NCBI RefSeq assembly: GCF_900095445.1
Contig: NZ_FMJL01000006.1
Span: 35,593 to 99,592, forward strand
Source of the DNA: Clostridium sp. N3C
GTDB taxonomy: Bacteria > Bacillota > Clostridia > Clostridiales > Clostridiaceae
Direction of reading: 5' to 3'
Length of the DNA: 64,000 nt
Shown here: piece by piece, positions 56,930-64,000 of the stretch
Layout: the number at the start of each line of letters is the position of its first letter
How positions within the stretch are numbered: position 1 is the stretch's first letter
Notes under the pieces: generated by a model
Seen by the model: only the letters and a program-made list of their open reading frames with translations
The model's database searches: none
What the model was told of the DNA's origin: nothing
Translations under genes and position numbers: made by a program

Positions 56930-58215
56930 TACTTTAACCTCACTTTTAAGGAGTTGGCATGAGCAGTGAGTCCTTCTGTTTCTGCTAACTTAATTGCTTC
57001 ATTGCCTATCTTTAAGAAAGCTTCCTCTGTATAGTACAAATAGCTTGATTTCTTAATAAAGCTATCCACTGATAGAGGAGAGAAAAATCTAGCTGTTCCA
57101 CTAGTAGGTAGCACATGGTTAGGACCTGCAATATAATCTCCTAAAGGTTCTGGTGCATAAGCTCCCAAAAATATGGAGCCAGCATTTTCAACATCCCCTA
57201 AGTATCTCATAGGTTCCTTAACCATTAGTTCCAAGTGTTCAGGAGCAATGTCGTTGGCAAGTTTCAAAGATTCTTTTATATCCCTTGTTACTATAATTGC
57301 ACCATAATCCTCGATAGATCTAGTAATAATATCCTTTCTACTCATGGACTTTAATTGAGAATTCAGTTCTTCTCTAACTTTATAGGCTAAATTCATATCA
57401 TCTGTTATCAATATAGCTGAAGACAACACATCGTGCTCTGCTTGAGACATTAAATCTGCTGCAATAAATTCTGCATTGGCATCCTTATCTGCCACAATTA
57501 AAATTTCACTTGGTCCTGCAATCATATCTATATCCACATTTCCATAGACATTTCTTTTAGCTGTAGCTACATAAATATTACCTGGTCCTACAATTTTATC
57601 CACCTTAGGTATACTTTCTGTACCATAGGCTAAAGCCCCAATGGCTTGAGCTCCTCCAATCTTAAATATTTGATCTACACCAGCAACTTTAGCAGCGGCT
57701 AAAATATTAGGATTAACTTTTCCATCCTTTGATGGCGGTGTAACCATAACTATATTTTCTACCCCCGCTACCTTAGCTGGTATAGCATTCATCAGCACTG
57801 AAGATGGATATGCCGCTGTACCACCTGGAACATACAAACCTACCTTTTTTAACGGCCTTACCTGTTGTCCTAGTAAAACTCCATCTTCCTTGGTAACCAT
57901 CCAGGAGCGCTGTTTTTGATTTTCATGATAGAACCATATATTATTCTTAGCCGTATTTAAGGCCTTAAGAAAATCCTTATCTACAGAATTTACTGCCTCT
58001 TCTATTTCTTCTTTGGTAACTTGAAAATCCTTTATATTAACCCCATCAAAATTAGCAGTATACTCAAATAGAGCCTTATCTCCATTTTTCTTAACATCTC
58101 TTAATATAGTTTCCACAATTTGATGTACTTCTTGTTGAACCTCATCGCTTCTACTTTTTAAGTTTTCAATACATTGCTTTTCTATAACCCCATCAGCCTT
58201 TATTATTTCAATCAT
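56929..58215 (-). CDS. hisD: histidinol dehydrogenase
   Basis: 428 residues, zinc enzyme. Oxidises histidinol to histidine in two NAD-linked steps. Signature [31 protein letters not shown] holds the zinc and catalytic residues; [18 protein letters not shown] is a second family block. It overlaps hisG by 4 bp. Confidence 0.97.
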   Translation of the reverse strand: MIEIIKADGVIEKQCIENLKSRSDEVQQEVHQIVETILRDVKKNGDKALFEYTANFDGVNIKDFQVTKEEIEEAVNSVDKDFLKALNTAKNNIWFYHENQKQRSWMVTKEDGVLLGQQVRPLKKVGLYVPGGTAAYPSSVLMNAIPAKVAGVENIVMVTPPSKDGKVNPNILAAAKVAGVDQIFKIGGAQAIGALAYGTESIPKVDKIVGPGNIYVATAKRNVYGNVDIDMIAGPSEILIVADKDANAEFIAADLMSQAEHDVLSSAILITDDMNLAYKVREELNSQLKSMSRKDIITRSIEDYGAIIVTRDIKESLKLANDIAPEHLELMVKEPMRYLGDVENAGSIFLGAYAPEPLGDYIAGPNHVLPTSGTARFFSPLSVDSFIKKSSYLYYTEEAFLKIGNEAIKLAETEGLTAHANSLKVRLK

Positions 58216-58856
58216 TCTTCCTTCACTCCATCCACATAGTTTTGAACCTTTTTAATTAAGTCTTCCATCTCTGTTTTTTTCATTTTTAGACTAGCTACAT
58301 TGGCAATCATTCTGGCACTTATTGGACATACTTCCTCTAAGACTACTAGCCCATTTTCCCTTAAGGTTGTACCAGTTTCCATAATATCTACAATGGCATC
58401 GGCCAGTCCTAGTATTGGAGCCAACTCCACCGAACCTTCTATTTTAATAATTTCTACATCCATACCCTTGCTAGCAAAATGCCTTCTTGCAACTTCTGGA
58501 TATTTGGTAGCAATTTTCTTTTGATTGTAACCACTATATAAATTGGTGTCTCCTTTAGAAGCTACTATGAATTTACATTTTCCGATCTTTAAATCCACAA
58601 CCTCATAATAGCTTCCTCCAACCTCCATTAAGGTATCCTTACCTACTATCCCTAAATCAGCCACACCATGCTCTACATAAGTTACTACATCATTGGCTTT
58701 TGCAAGGAAGAAATCTAAATTGTATTCTTCCTGATGAAAGATTAACTTTCTTCCTTTATCCTTAAGGATACTACAATCTATCCCTACCTTCTCAAAGATC
58801 TCAACTGCTCCCTTTTCCAGCCTACCTTTAGTTAAAGCTATCTTTAAATTTTTCAT
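58212..58856 (-). CDS. hisG: ATP phosphoribosyltransferase, short form catalytic subunit
   Basis: 214 residues, the short HisG that lacks the C-terminal regulatory domain and needs HisZ. First step of histidine synthesis, from ATP and PRPP. Family blocks: [38 protein letters not shown] and the PRPP loop [18 protein letters not shown]. It overlaps hisZ by 4 bp, so the two subunits are coupled. Confidence 0.97.
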   Translation of the reverse strand: MKNLKIALTKGRLEKGAVEIFEKVGIDCSILKDKGRKLIFHQEEYNLDFFLAKANDVVTYVEHGVADLGIVGKDTLMEVGGSYYEVVDLKIGKCKFIVASKGDTNLYSGYNQKKIATKYPEVARRHFASKGMDVEIIKIEGSVELAPILGLADAIVDIMETGTTLRENGLVVLEEVCPISARMIANVASLKMKKTEMEDLIKKVQNYVDGVKEE

Positions 58857-60112
58857 ATCTCTTCCTCCACCTTAAATAAGCCTACTAAAGTATTTTTATT
58901 AACACTGTATCTGTATATTTCCTCATCTCCATCTAGAATCAAAACATTTTCTACTCCCCTATTTTTTGCATAATCTATAGTAGCTCCTTTATCTGAGTAT
59001 AAAGATAACTCACACTTATAGCCCTTCTTTACTAAGCTTTCCAATAATTCATTACCTAAGCCTAGCTTCTCTACATTGCAATGAATGATATAATCGGGAG
59101 TTATGCTTCCACTAATATGATGATTTTGCTTCTTTAATACCTCTAAAATTCTATCAACATTTATAGCAAATCCGGTAGCAGGCACCTCCAACCCAAAATT
59201 ACTAACTAACCCATCATATCTTCCACCATAAAGCACGTCATAACCAACGCCATCTATATAAGCTCTAAAAATTAATCCGGTATAATAATTTATATGATGA
59301 ACCATTCCCAAATCTAAGGAAATATATTGGCTAAGCTTCATGTCATCCAGCATCTTATATATCTTTTGAATATCATTAAGAGCATCTAAAGCCATAGGAT
59401 TAGTAGTTAGCTTTTTAGCCCTTTCCAATAGAGATATATCGCCAAATAAAGCTGGAAGCATATTTAAGACTTCTATTTTTTCCTTACTTAAAAGCTCTGA
59501 TTTTTCATTTAAAAAATCTCTAAGCGCAGCAAAATTTTTATTTTCAATAAATCTTCGTATTTTCTCTTTATCTTCCATCTCTAAAGGTAGTTCATCCATA
59601 ATACCTTTAAAAAAGCCTACATGGCCTAACTCTAATTTAAAGTTTTCAACGCCGGCTACTAAGAGAGCTTTTACCGCCGTAATTATAACTTCCACATCTG
59701 CTCTTAAGCCTTTGCAGCCAATTAACTCTACTCCTGATTGAGTAAACTCATTTCTTTTACCATTTAGATCCTCATTAGTTCTAAATACATTTTGGCTATA
59801 GCATAACTTTAAAGGATAGAAGCTATCCTTTAATTTTGTTCCAGCTAACCTAGCAATAGGTGTAGTTATATCCGGTCTAAGTACTAAGATCCTTCCCTTA
59901 CTATCAAATAACTTATACATATCCTCTTGATCAATCCATAAGCTGTCCCCTGCATATACATCATAAAACTCCAAAGTGGGAGTAATAATCTCCATAAAAC
60001 CTCTTTGCAAATAAACGCCTTTAAGCAAAGATTCCACATGATTCTTGTCTGCACAATCTACAAAGAGTATATCTCTAGTACCCTCCGGAATACTTTTTTT
60101 CCATCTTCCCAT
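58853..60112 (-). CDS. hisZ: ATP phosphoribosyltransferase regulatory subunit
   Basis: About 419 residues, a catalytically inactive paralogue of histidyl-tRNA synthetase. It pairs with short HisG and mediates histidine feedback. It has class II synthetase-like blocks ([24 protein letters not shown], and [27 protein letters not shown]) but lacks a C-terminal anticodon-binding domain of normal size. ATG at 60112 follows AGGGG at 8 nt; the GTG eight codons upstream has no ribosome binding site. First gene of the operon. Confidence 0.94.
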   Translation of the reverse strand: MGRWKKSIPEGTRDILFVDCADKNHVESLLKGVYLQRGFMEIITPTLEFYDVYAGDSLWIDQEDMYKLFDSKGRILVLRPDITTPIARLAGTKLKDSFYPLKLCYSQNVFRTNEDLNGKRNEFTQSGVELIGCKGLRADVEVIITAVKALLVAGVENFKLELGHVGFFKGIMDELPLEMEDKEKIRRFIENKNFAALRDFLNEKSELLSKEKIEVLNMLPALFGDISLLERAKKLTTNPMALDALNDIQKIYKMLDDMKLSQYISLDLGMVHHINYYTGLIFRAYIDGVGYDVLYGGRYDGLVSNFGLEVPATGFAINVDRILEVLKKQNHHISGSITPDYIIHCNVEKLGLGNELLESLVKKGYKCELSLYSDKGATIDYAKNRGVENVLILDGDEEIYRYSVNKNTLVGLFKVEEEI

Positions 60113-60158
60113 AAACTCAGCCCCTAACTTTATCACTTTATCATGCTAATATACTAAA

Positions 60159-60187
60159 ATATTACCAATATTAAGATAGCTTGTCAA
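60159..60187 (-). promoter_or_regulatory. hisZ: histidine operon promoter
   Basis: On the minus strand there is TTGACA (60182-60187), a 17-bp spacer and TAATAT (60159-60164), 47 bp before the hisZ start. The leader is too short for a T-box, and no T-box motif was seen. Confidence 0.8.
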
Positions 60188-60315
60188 TATCTTTATTACT
60201 GAATAAATATAGATTAGATCTTTGATACTGCTTTTTTCTTGGTCAGAAGAAGAATAATGAATTAAAAAGATATTTTTTATAGTAACCACTTTTTTATTAC
60301 TGCTTAAAGCTTTTG

Positions 60316-60324
60316 TGCTATAAT
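60316..60324 (+). promoter_or_regulatory. extended -10 promoter of the M42 peptidase gene
   Basis: TGCTATAAT, an extended -10 element with perfect TATAAT at 60319-60324, about 40 bp before the ATG at 60363. The -35 is weak (TTACTG). Confidence 0.55.
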
Positions 60325-60362
60325 ATCTTGTAAATGACTTAATATACTCACGAGGTGATAAT

Positions 60363-61406
60363 ATGTTCAACATTGATAAGGATAAATTAATTTATTATCT
60401 TAAAAACTTAATTTCCATCGGGAGTCCTTCCGGCTATACCCATAAGGTTATGAATTATATACAGGATGAACTTTCAAAACTACAAATTCCTTATAAAACT
60501 ACAAATAAAGGAGCTCTTATAGTTTCTTTTGAAGGACAAAATAAGGATTATGAAAGAACCTTTTCTGCTCATGTAGATACTTTGGGAGCTATAGTAAAGA
60601 ATATAAACTCTAAGGGTACTCTTTCCTTTCTACCTATTGGAGGCTTTATGATGACTTGTATCTAAGGTGAAAACTGTACCATTGAAACTTCCAGTGGCAA
60701 AAGCTACAGCGGAACTATACAAACCATAAAACCTTCGGTGCACATTAGCGGCAATGAAGCTAGAGAATTAAAAAGAACTCCTGAAAACATGGAAGTAATT
60801 ATAGATGAGAAGGTATCTTCAAAGGAAGATGTAGAAAAATTAGGTATATCTGTAGGAGATTTTATTTGCATAGATACTAGGTTTAGAATCACTGATAGTG
60901 GCTTTATAAAAAGTAGGTATCTAGATGATAAGGCTAGTGCTGCAGCCCTTTTATATTGTATTAAATATATACATGAGCATAAATTAGAGCTTCCTTACAC
61001 TATAAACTTCTTCATAAGTAATTACGAAGAAGTGGGACATGGAGCAACCGCAGGAATTCCAGAGAAAACAAAGGAATTTATTGCTGTAAATATGGGAGCA
61101 CCAGGGTTGGATCAGAATTCTTCTGAATACTCTGTATGTATTTATGCAAAGGATTCTTCAGGACCTTATGACTATGAATTGCGTCAAAGACTTGTTGATG
61201 TTTGCTCCAAAAATAGTATTCCATTCAAAATTGATATCTACCCTTTCTATGGCTCTGACGCCTCTGCTGCTCTCAGCGCTGTTTGGGATGTAAAAACTGC
61301 CCTTATTGGCCCAGGTGTATTTGCTTCTCATGGATATGAAAGAACACATATGGAATCCTTAGAAGCCACAACAAGACTAGTTTTACAATATGCTATTACA
61401 GAGTAA
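60363..61406 (+). pseudogene. M42-family aminopeptidase (glutamyl aminopeptidase-like), interrupted by one in-frame TAA
   Basis: Read through, this is a 347-codon M42 metallopeptidase. Zinc ligands and catalytic residues are all present: SAHVDTLGAIV (His), RYLDDKASAAAL (Asp), NYEEVGHGATAG (Glu pair), YPFYGSDASAAL (Asp) and ASHGYERTHMESL (His). A TAA at 60663-60665 follows GGFMMTCI; the next codons give GENCTIETSSG in the same frame. M42 proteins have Glu at this place, so GAA to TAA by one G-to-T change is the simplest explanation. GAGGTGATAAT precedes the ATG. A GTG restart at 60738 would lack the first zinc ligand. Probably inactive, unless the stop is a sequence error. Confidence 0.88.
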
Positions 61407-61412
61407 TTCAAC

Positions 61413-61445
61413 AAAAAAAGATTCAGCTAGGCTGAATCTTTTTTA
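61413..61445. terminator. bidirectional terminator between the M42 gene and the MutS-like gene
   Basis: AAAAAAGATTCAGC and GCTGAATCTTTTTT form a perfect 14-bp stem with a 3-nt loop. T-runs follow on both strands, serving both convergent genes. Confidence 0.95.
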
Positions 61446-63170
61446 TTATAAACTAATTCTTTCTTTTGCTCTTTTCACTATACTTTCTGGATATCCTAAA
61501 TAAGCTAACAGCTTAATAGCATTTCTAGTATTAGAAACTCCCTTTCTTATTTTATAATCAAATTTAATTCCTTCATCACTGTTCACATCTTCTTTAAAGT
61601 AATAACATTCATAATTATCCTTCACAAGCTCTGTTAATTCTAAGTCATGGGTAGCTATTATAGCTGTAGTATTTTTGCTTATTATGTACTCCATTATTTC
61701 TCCAGAGGCACTAATTCTTTCTACAGGATTCGTACCTCTAAATATTTCATCTATTATGCAAAGGATAGGATATTTGAGTCCACATTGCTTTATTATTCTC
61801 AATATGGATTCCGCTTCTCTTAAATAATAACTCTTGCCATCCACAACACTATCACTAGGGCTTATGGAAGTCATGATATGGTAGAAGGCAGCCTGATATT
61901 TATCTGCTTGCACCATATAAAAGGTTTGAGCAAAGAGAGTAGCAATACCTATAGATCTTAAAAAAGTTGATTTTCCTGACATATTGGATCCTGTAATAAT
62001 TACTCCACCCTGCTCTATGCATATATCATTAGGTACAGCTTCTTCTATAAGAGGATGAATCAAGCCTTCTACACTTATTCCTAGCTGTCCCGCTGTAAAC
62101 TTTGGTGTTACAAATTCACCAATCTCTTCTCTATAAGAGGCTATTGAAATAAAGCAATCTATTTCTCCTACTATCCTATACAATCTTTGTAAAACTTCTC
62201 GATTTTTGTTTATATCTGCTATTACTTTATAATAGTTTCTCTCCTCTACAAGAAATAAAATTCTATAATAGTCAGCAAATACATCAACACCTTCAGGAAT
62301 GCCTATATTACTATTTCCTCTTGCAATACCTTTAACTTTCTCATATATTTCCTTCATTTCTTTTATGTACGGATTCAAAGTAGAATTATTTTCTTGGCAA
62401 AGGAAGCCAGCAAACTTTATTAATTCAGATAAGTATCTTAAAGCTTTTATACTTACATCATTTTTAACTCCATGATTTGTATGTATATATACGTTTATAC
62501 CAAAACATATAACAAAGGGTACAAATACTGAAGAACCCATAAAAGGTATTAATAGCAATGATGCAACTGGCAGTCCAGCTGCCACATTGCATATCAATCT
62601 CATATAAGGTTTAACTTGCGCTTCTTTCCAGAGTAATGAACTTAGATCATCATCTTTCATCTTTCCAACGTAATATAAGGCTATCTGAATCTTTTCCCTA
62701 AAATACTTATCTTCTTGAAAAAGTCTAATTATTTTATCTCTATAGATCAAAGGCTCCTCCTGAAATAAAGGAGTTCTTAATATATGGTAAAGAACCTGTT
62801 CCCCAGAAGTAGTAAGGTTTCTATCTAACATTATGTATATTTCATCCATATTTAGATCTTCCCAGGTTTGGTCATCCATATATACTTCATTATTGTCCTT
62901 TGATAAAATATCAAAATATCTTCTGCTAATATCTAAATTTCTCTTTTTATCCCTAAACTGCCCCCAGCTTTCTTCTATAATTCTAAGCACTTTTAACTTT
63001 TCTTTCTTCTTTGTAAAGTAGTAGCTGCAATATAAAAAAATTATAGACAAGAGAAAAGCTGCATAATATATTTTATTAACATTTCTTCCTAAAGTATAAG
63101 CAAAATAGGCAACTCCAGCTGTAGCTGCTAAAGATAGAATATTTAAATTAGAATAGATCTTTTCATTCAT
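61446..63170 (-). CDS. membrane-anchored MutS-related ATPase
   Basis: 574 residues. Two N-terminal hydrophobic segments (about 9-30 and 33-52) and a second pair (about 193-211 and 214-230) suggest a membrane protein. The C-terminal MutS ATPase domain V has Walker A ITGSNMSGKSTFLR (K400), the SDSVVDGKSYYLREAESI region, Walker B ILCIIDEIFRGTNPVER and the His switch IIATHDLEL. The mismatch-binding domain I of MutS and the Smr domain of MutS2 are both absent. This is a MutS-like subfamily known in Firmicutes with unknown function. It overlaps the upstream hydrolase gene by 4 bp, so the two are coupled. Confidence 0.85.
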   Translation of the reverse strand: MNEKIYSNLNILSLAATAGVAYFAYTLGRNVNKIYYAAFLLSIIFLYCSYYFTKKKEKLKVLRIIEESWGQFRDKKRNLDISRRYFDILSKDNNEVYMDDQTWEDLNMDEIYIMLDRNLTTSGEQVLYHILRTPLFQEEPLIYRDKIIRLFQEDKYFREKIQIALYYVGKMKDDDLSSLLWKEAQVKPYMRLICNVAAGLPVASLLLIPFMGSSVFVPFVICFGINVYIHTNHGVKNDVSIKALRYLSELIKFAGFLCQENNSTLNPYIKEMKEIYEKVKGIARGNSNIGIPEGVDVFADYYRILFLVEERNYYKVIADINKNREVLQRLYRIVGEIDCFISIASYREEIGEFVTPKFTAGQLGISVEGLIHPLIEEAVPNDICIEQGGVIITGSNMSGKSTFLRSIGIATLFAQTFYMVQADKYQAAFYHIMTSISPSDSVVDGKSYYLREAESILRIIKQCGLKYPILCIIDEIFRGTNPVERISASGEIMEYIISKNTTAIIATHDLELTELVKDNYECYYFKEDVNSDEGIKFDYKIRKGVSNTRNAIKLLAYLGYPESIVKRAKERISL

Positions 63171-64000
63171 TTTTTCTGCTTTTTTGCCTCCTTAACAATT
63201 TTATTAATGGCTTTAACAACCGCTTCTGGTCTATCTACTTGAATATAGCTACTAGAGTCCTCTACAATCACTTGCTCAGCTTTAGATGATAACTTCTCCA
63301 AATTACTTTGTTTATTAATATAATCATTATCCTTTTCTTCATCATTATATTTATTAGCCGGTGTTAATATATGAAGAAATATATCTCCCAAGGCATCATC
63401 TTCTTGTATTTTACCTTTATAATCCTTTAAAATTTGAAGCTCTTTGTAATAGGCTGAATAGTGTTTAGAAGTTACTCTTTGAGATAAAAACAATTCTTTT
63501 TCGGTATTGGAAAGATTCTTTAAGAATGCTTCATCATTTTTAAAGATCTTGGTCTTATAAGTTAATCTAAGTCCTCCAAAATAAGAAAAAAATCTTCCTA
63601 CTCCCGCTTTCATTAATTGCTTATTTATAGACTTTTGAAATTCTTCAGATTTTATATCTTCCTCCATTAGACTATCTATTAAAACCACTCCAGACACATT
63701 TTCAGGATACTTTTTAGCAAATTCCGTAGCTATTAAACCACCATATCCATGTCCTACTAAAACATAGGGCGAATATACTCCAGACCTTGATAAAGCATTT
63801 TTCAACTCTGAAATAGTTTTTTTCATATCTACTTCTTCTCCTGAAGAATCACTCCAACCATATCCATTTCTATCATAACTAAAAACTTTATAATCATCCT
63901 TAATTTTTTCTTTTACATCATTCCATTGCTCTATAGGGGTATTGATATCATTAATAAATACTATGGAATAAGAACCTGACCCAGAAGTATTAGTTAAACT
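63167..64000 (-). CDS. alpha/beta hydrolase (partial, runs off right edge)
   Basis: The open frame reaches the window edge (278 codons, no start seen). It includes SIVFINDINTPIEQW (first strand), VFSYDRNGYGWSD, the nucleophile elbow VLVGHGYGGLIA, and VVLIDSLMEED. The elbow reads GHGYG, so Gly-x-Gly-x-Gly stands where the family normally has Gly-x-Ser-x-Gly: the nucleophile position holds Gly or the neighbouring Tyr rather than Ser. The late acid and His are also not obvious: the tail ends IQVDRPEAVVKAINKIV, with Asp where His is usual. The protein may be a non-catalytic member. An ATG at 63826 is internal, not the true start. Confidence 0.75.
   Translation of the reverse strand, partial: SLTNTSGSGSYSIVFINDINTPIEQWNDVKEKIKDDYKVFSYDRNGYGWSDSSGEEVDMKKTISELKNALSRSGVYSPYVLVGHGYGGLIATEFAKKYPENVSGVVLIDSLMEEDIKSEEFQKSINKQLMKAGVGRFFSYFGGLRLTYKTKIFKNDEAFLKNLSNTEKELFLSQRVTSKHYSAYYKELQILKDYKGKIQEDDALGDIFLHILTPANKYNDEEKDNDYINKQSNLEKLSSKAEQVIVEDSSSYIQVDRPEAVVKAINKIVKEAKKQKK

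Noticed and set aside
60113..60360. T-box leader for the his operon
   Set aside because: No T-box sequence or specifier stem, and the predicted promoter leaves a leader of about 40 nt.
60146..60373. 75-codon minus-strand frame between hisZ and the M42 gene
   Set aside because: Covers the his promoter and the opposing peptidase start; composition not protein-like.

Overview
The window is a contiguous piece of a low-GC, Gram-positive, spore-former-type anaerobe chromosome, most likely a Clostridium. The reasons are very AT-rich DNA, strong AGGAGG ribosome binding sites, a complete crt-bcd-etfB-etfA-hbd butyryl-CoA operon behind rex, a Gram-positive groESL operon with a CIRCE operator, a guanine riboswitch on guaBA, and a clostridial type IV pilus cluster with a fused pilMN gene. 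Most genes lie on the minus strand. No rRNA, tRNA, CRISPR array, insertion sequence or prophage was seen. Several start codons were moved from the longest reading frame to the start that has a Shine-Dalgarno sequence.

Left part (1-24,979): a partial YerC/YecD TrpR-like regulator, a tiny membrane protein, a probable small RNA whose two loops both carry TAGCCCC (about 803-892), an RsuA-type pseudouridine synthase with a likely CTG start, a seven-repeat triple-tyrosine protein divergent from a type I pullulanase, yqxD and pgi, an orphan family 5 solute-binding lipoprotein, an MFS transporter with palindromic operators, and a HAD phosphatase. Next comes an unrecognised gene pair (an 835-residue protein and a 75-residue Asp-rich repeat protein) with a decayed third gene. 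An oxalate/formate-family MFS transporter follows, beside a LytS/LytTR two-component system whose promoter carries tandem 11-bp repeats 21 bp apart. A chemoreceptor split by an A8-tract frameshift and the guaB-guaA operon complete this part.

Middle part (24,980-38,000): guanine riboswitch, then the type IV pilus locus, all on the minus strand: pilB, pilC, a major pilin, a strong hairpin, pilMN fusion, pilO, three minor pilins, a large secreted protein, a terminator, a second pilin, and prepilin peptidase. No pilT is present in the window.

Right part (38,000-64,000): groESL with CIRCE; a TIGR01906-type membrane protein; a TVP38/DedA-type protein; 8-oxoguanine glycosylase; the butyryl-CoA operon with two Rex boxes around its promoter; rex; an ABC-F protein; HtrA with phased 11-bp upstream repeats; the ten-gene histidine operon hisZGDCBHAFIE; an M42 peptidase gene broken by one in-frame stop codon; a membrane-anchored MutS-like ATPase; and an alpha/beta hydrolase running off the right edge.

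The functional themes are redox-controlled butyrate metabolism, pilus assembly, nutrient sensing and uptake, and core biosynthesis. The most novel-looking items are the C-rich-loop RNA, the 835-aa/Asp-repeat islet, the LytTR-type tandem site, and the nested terminator/promoter/Rex arrangement in front of crt.
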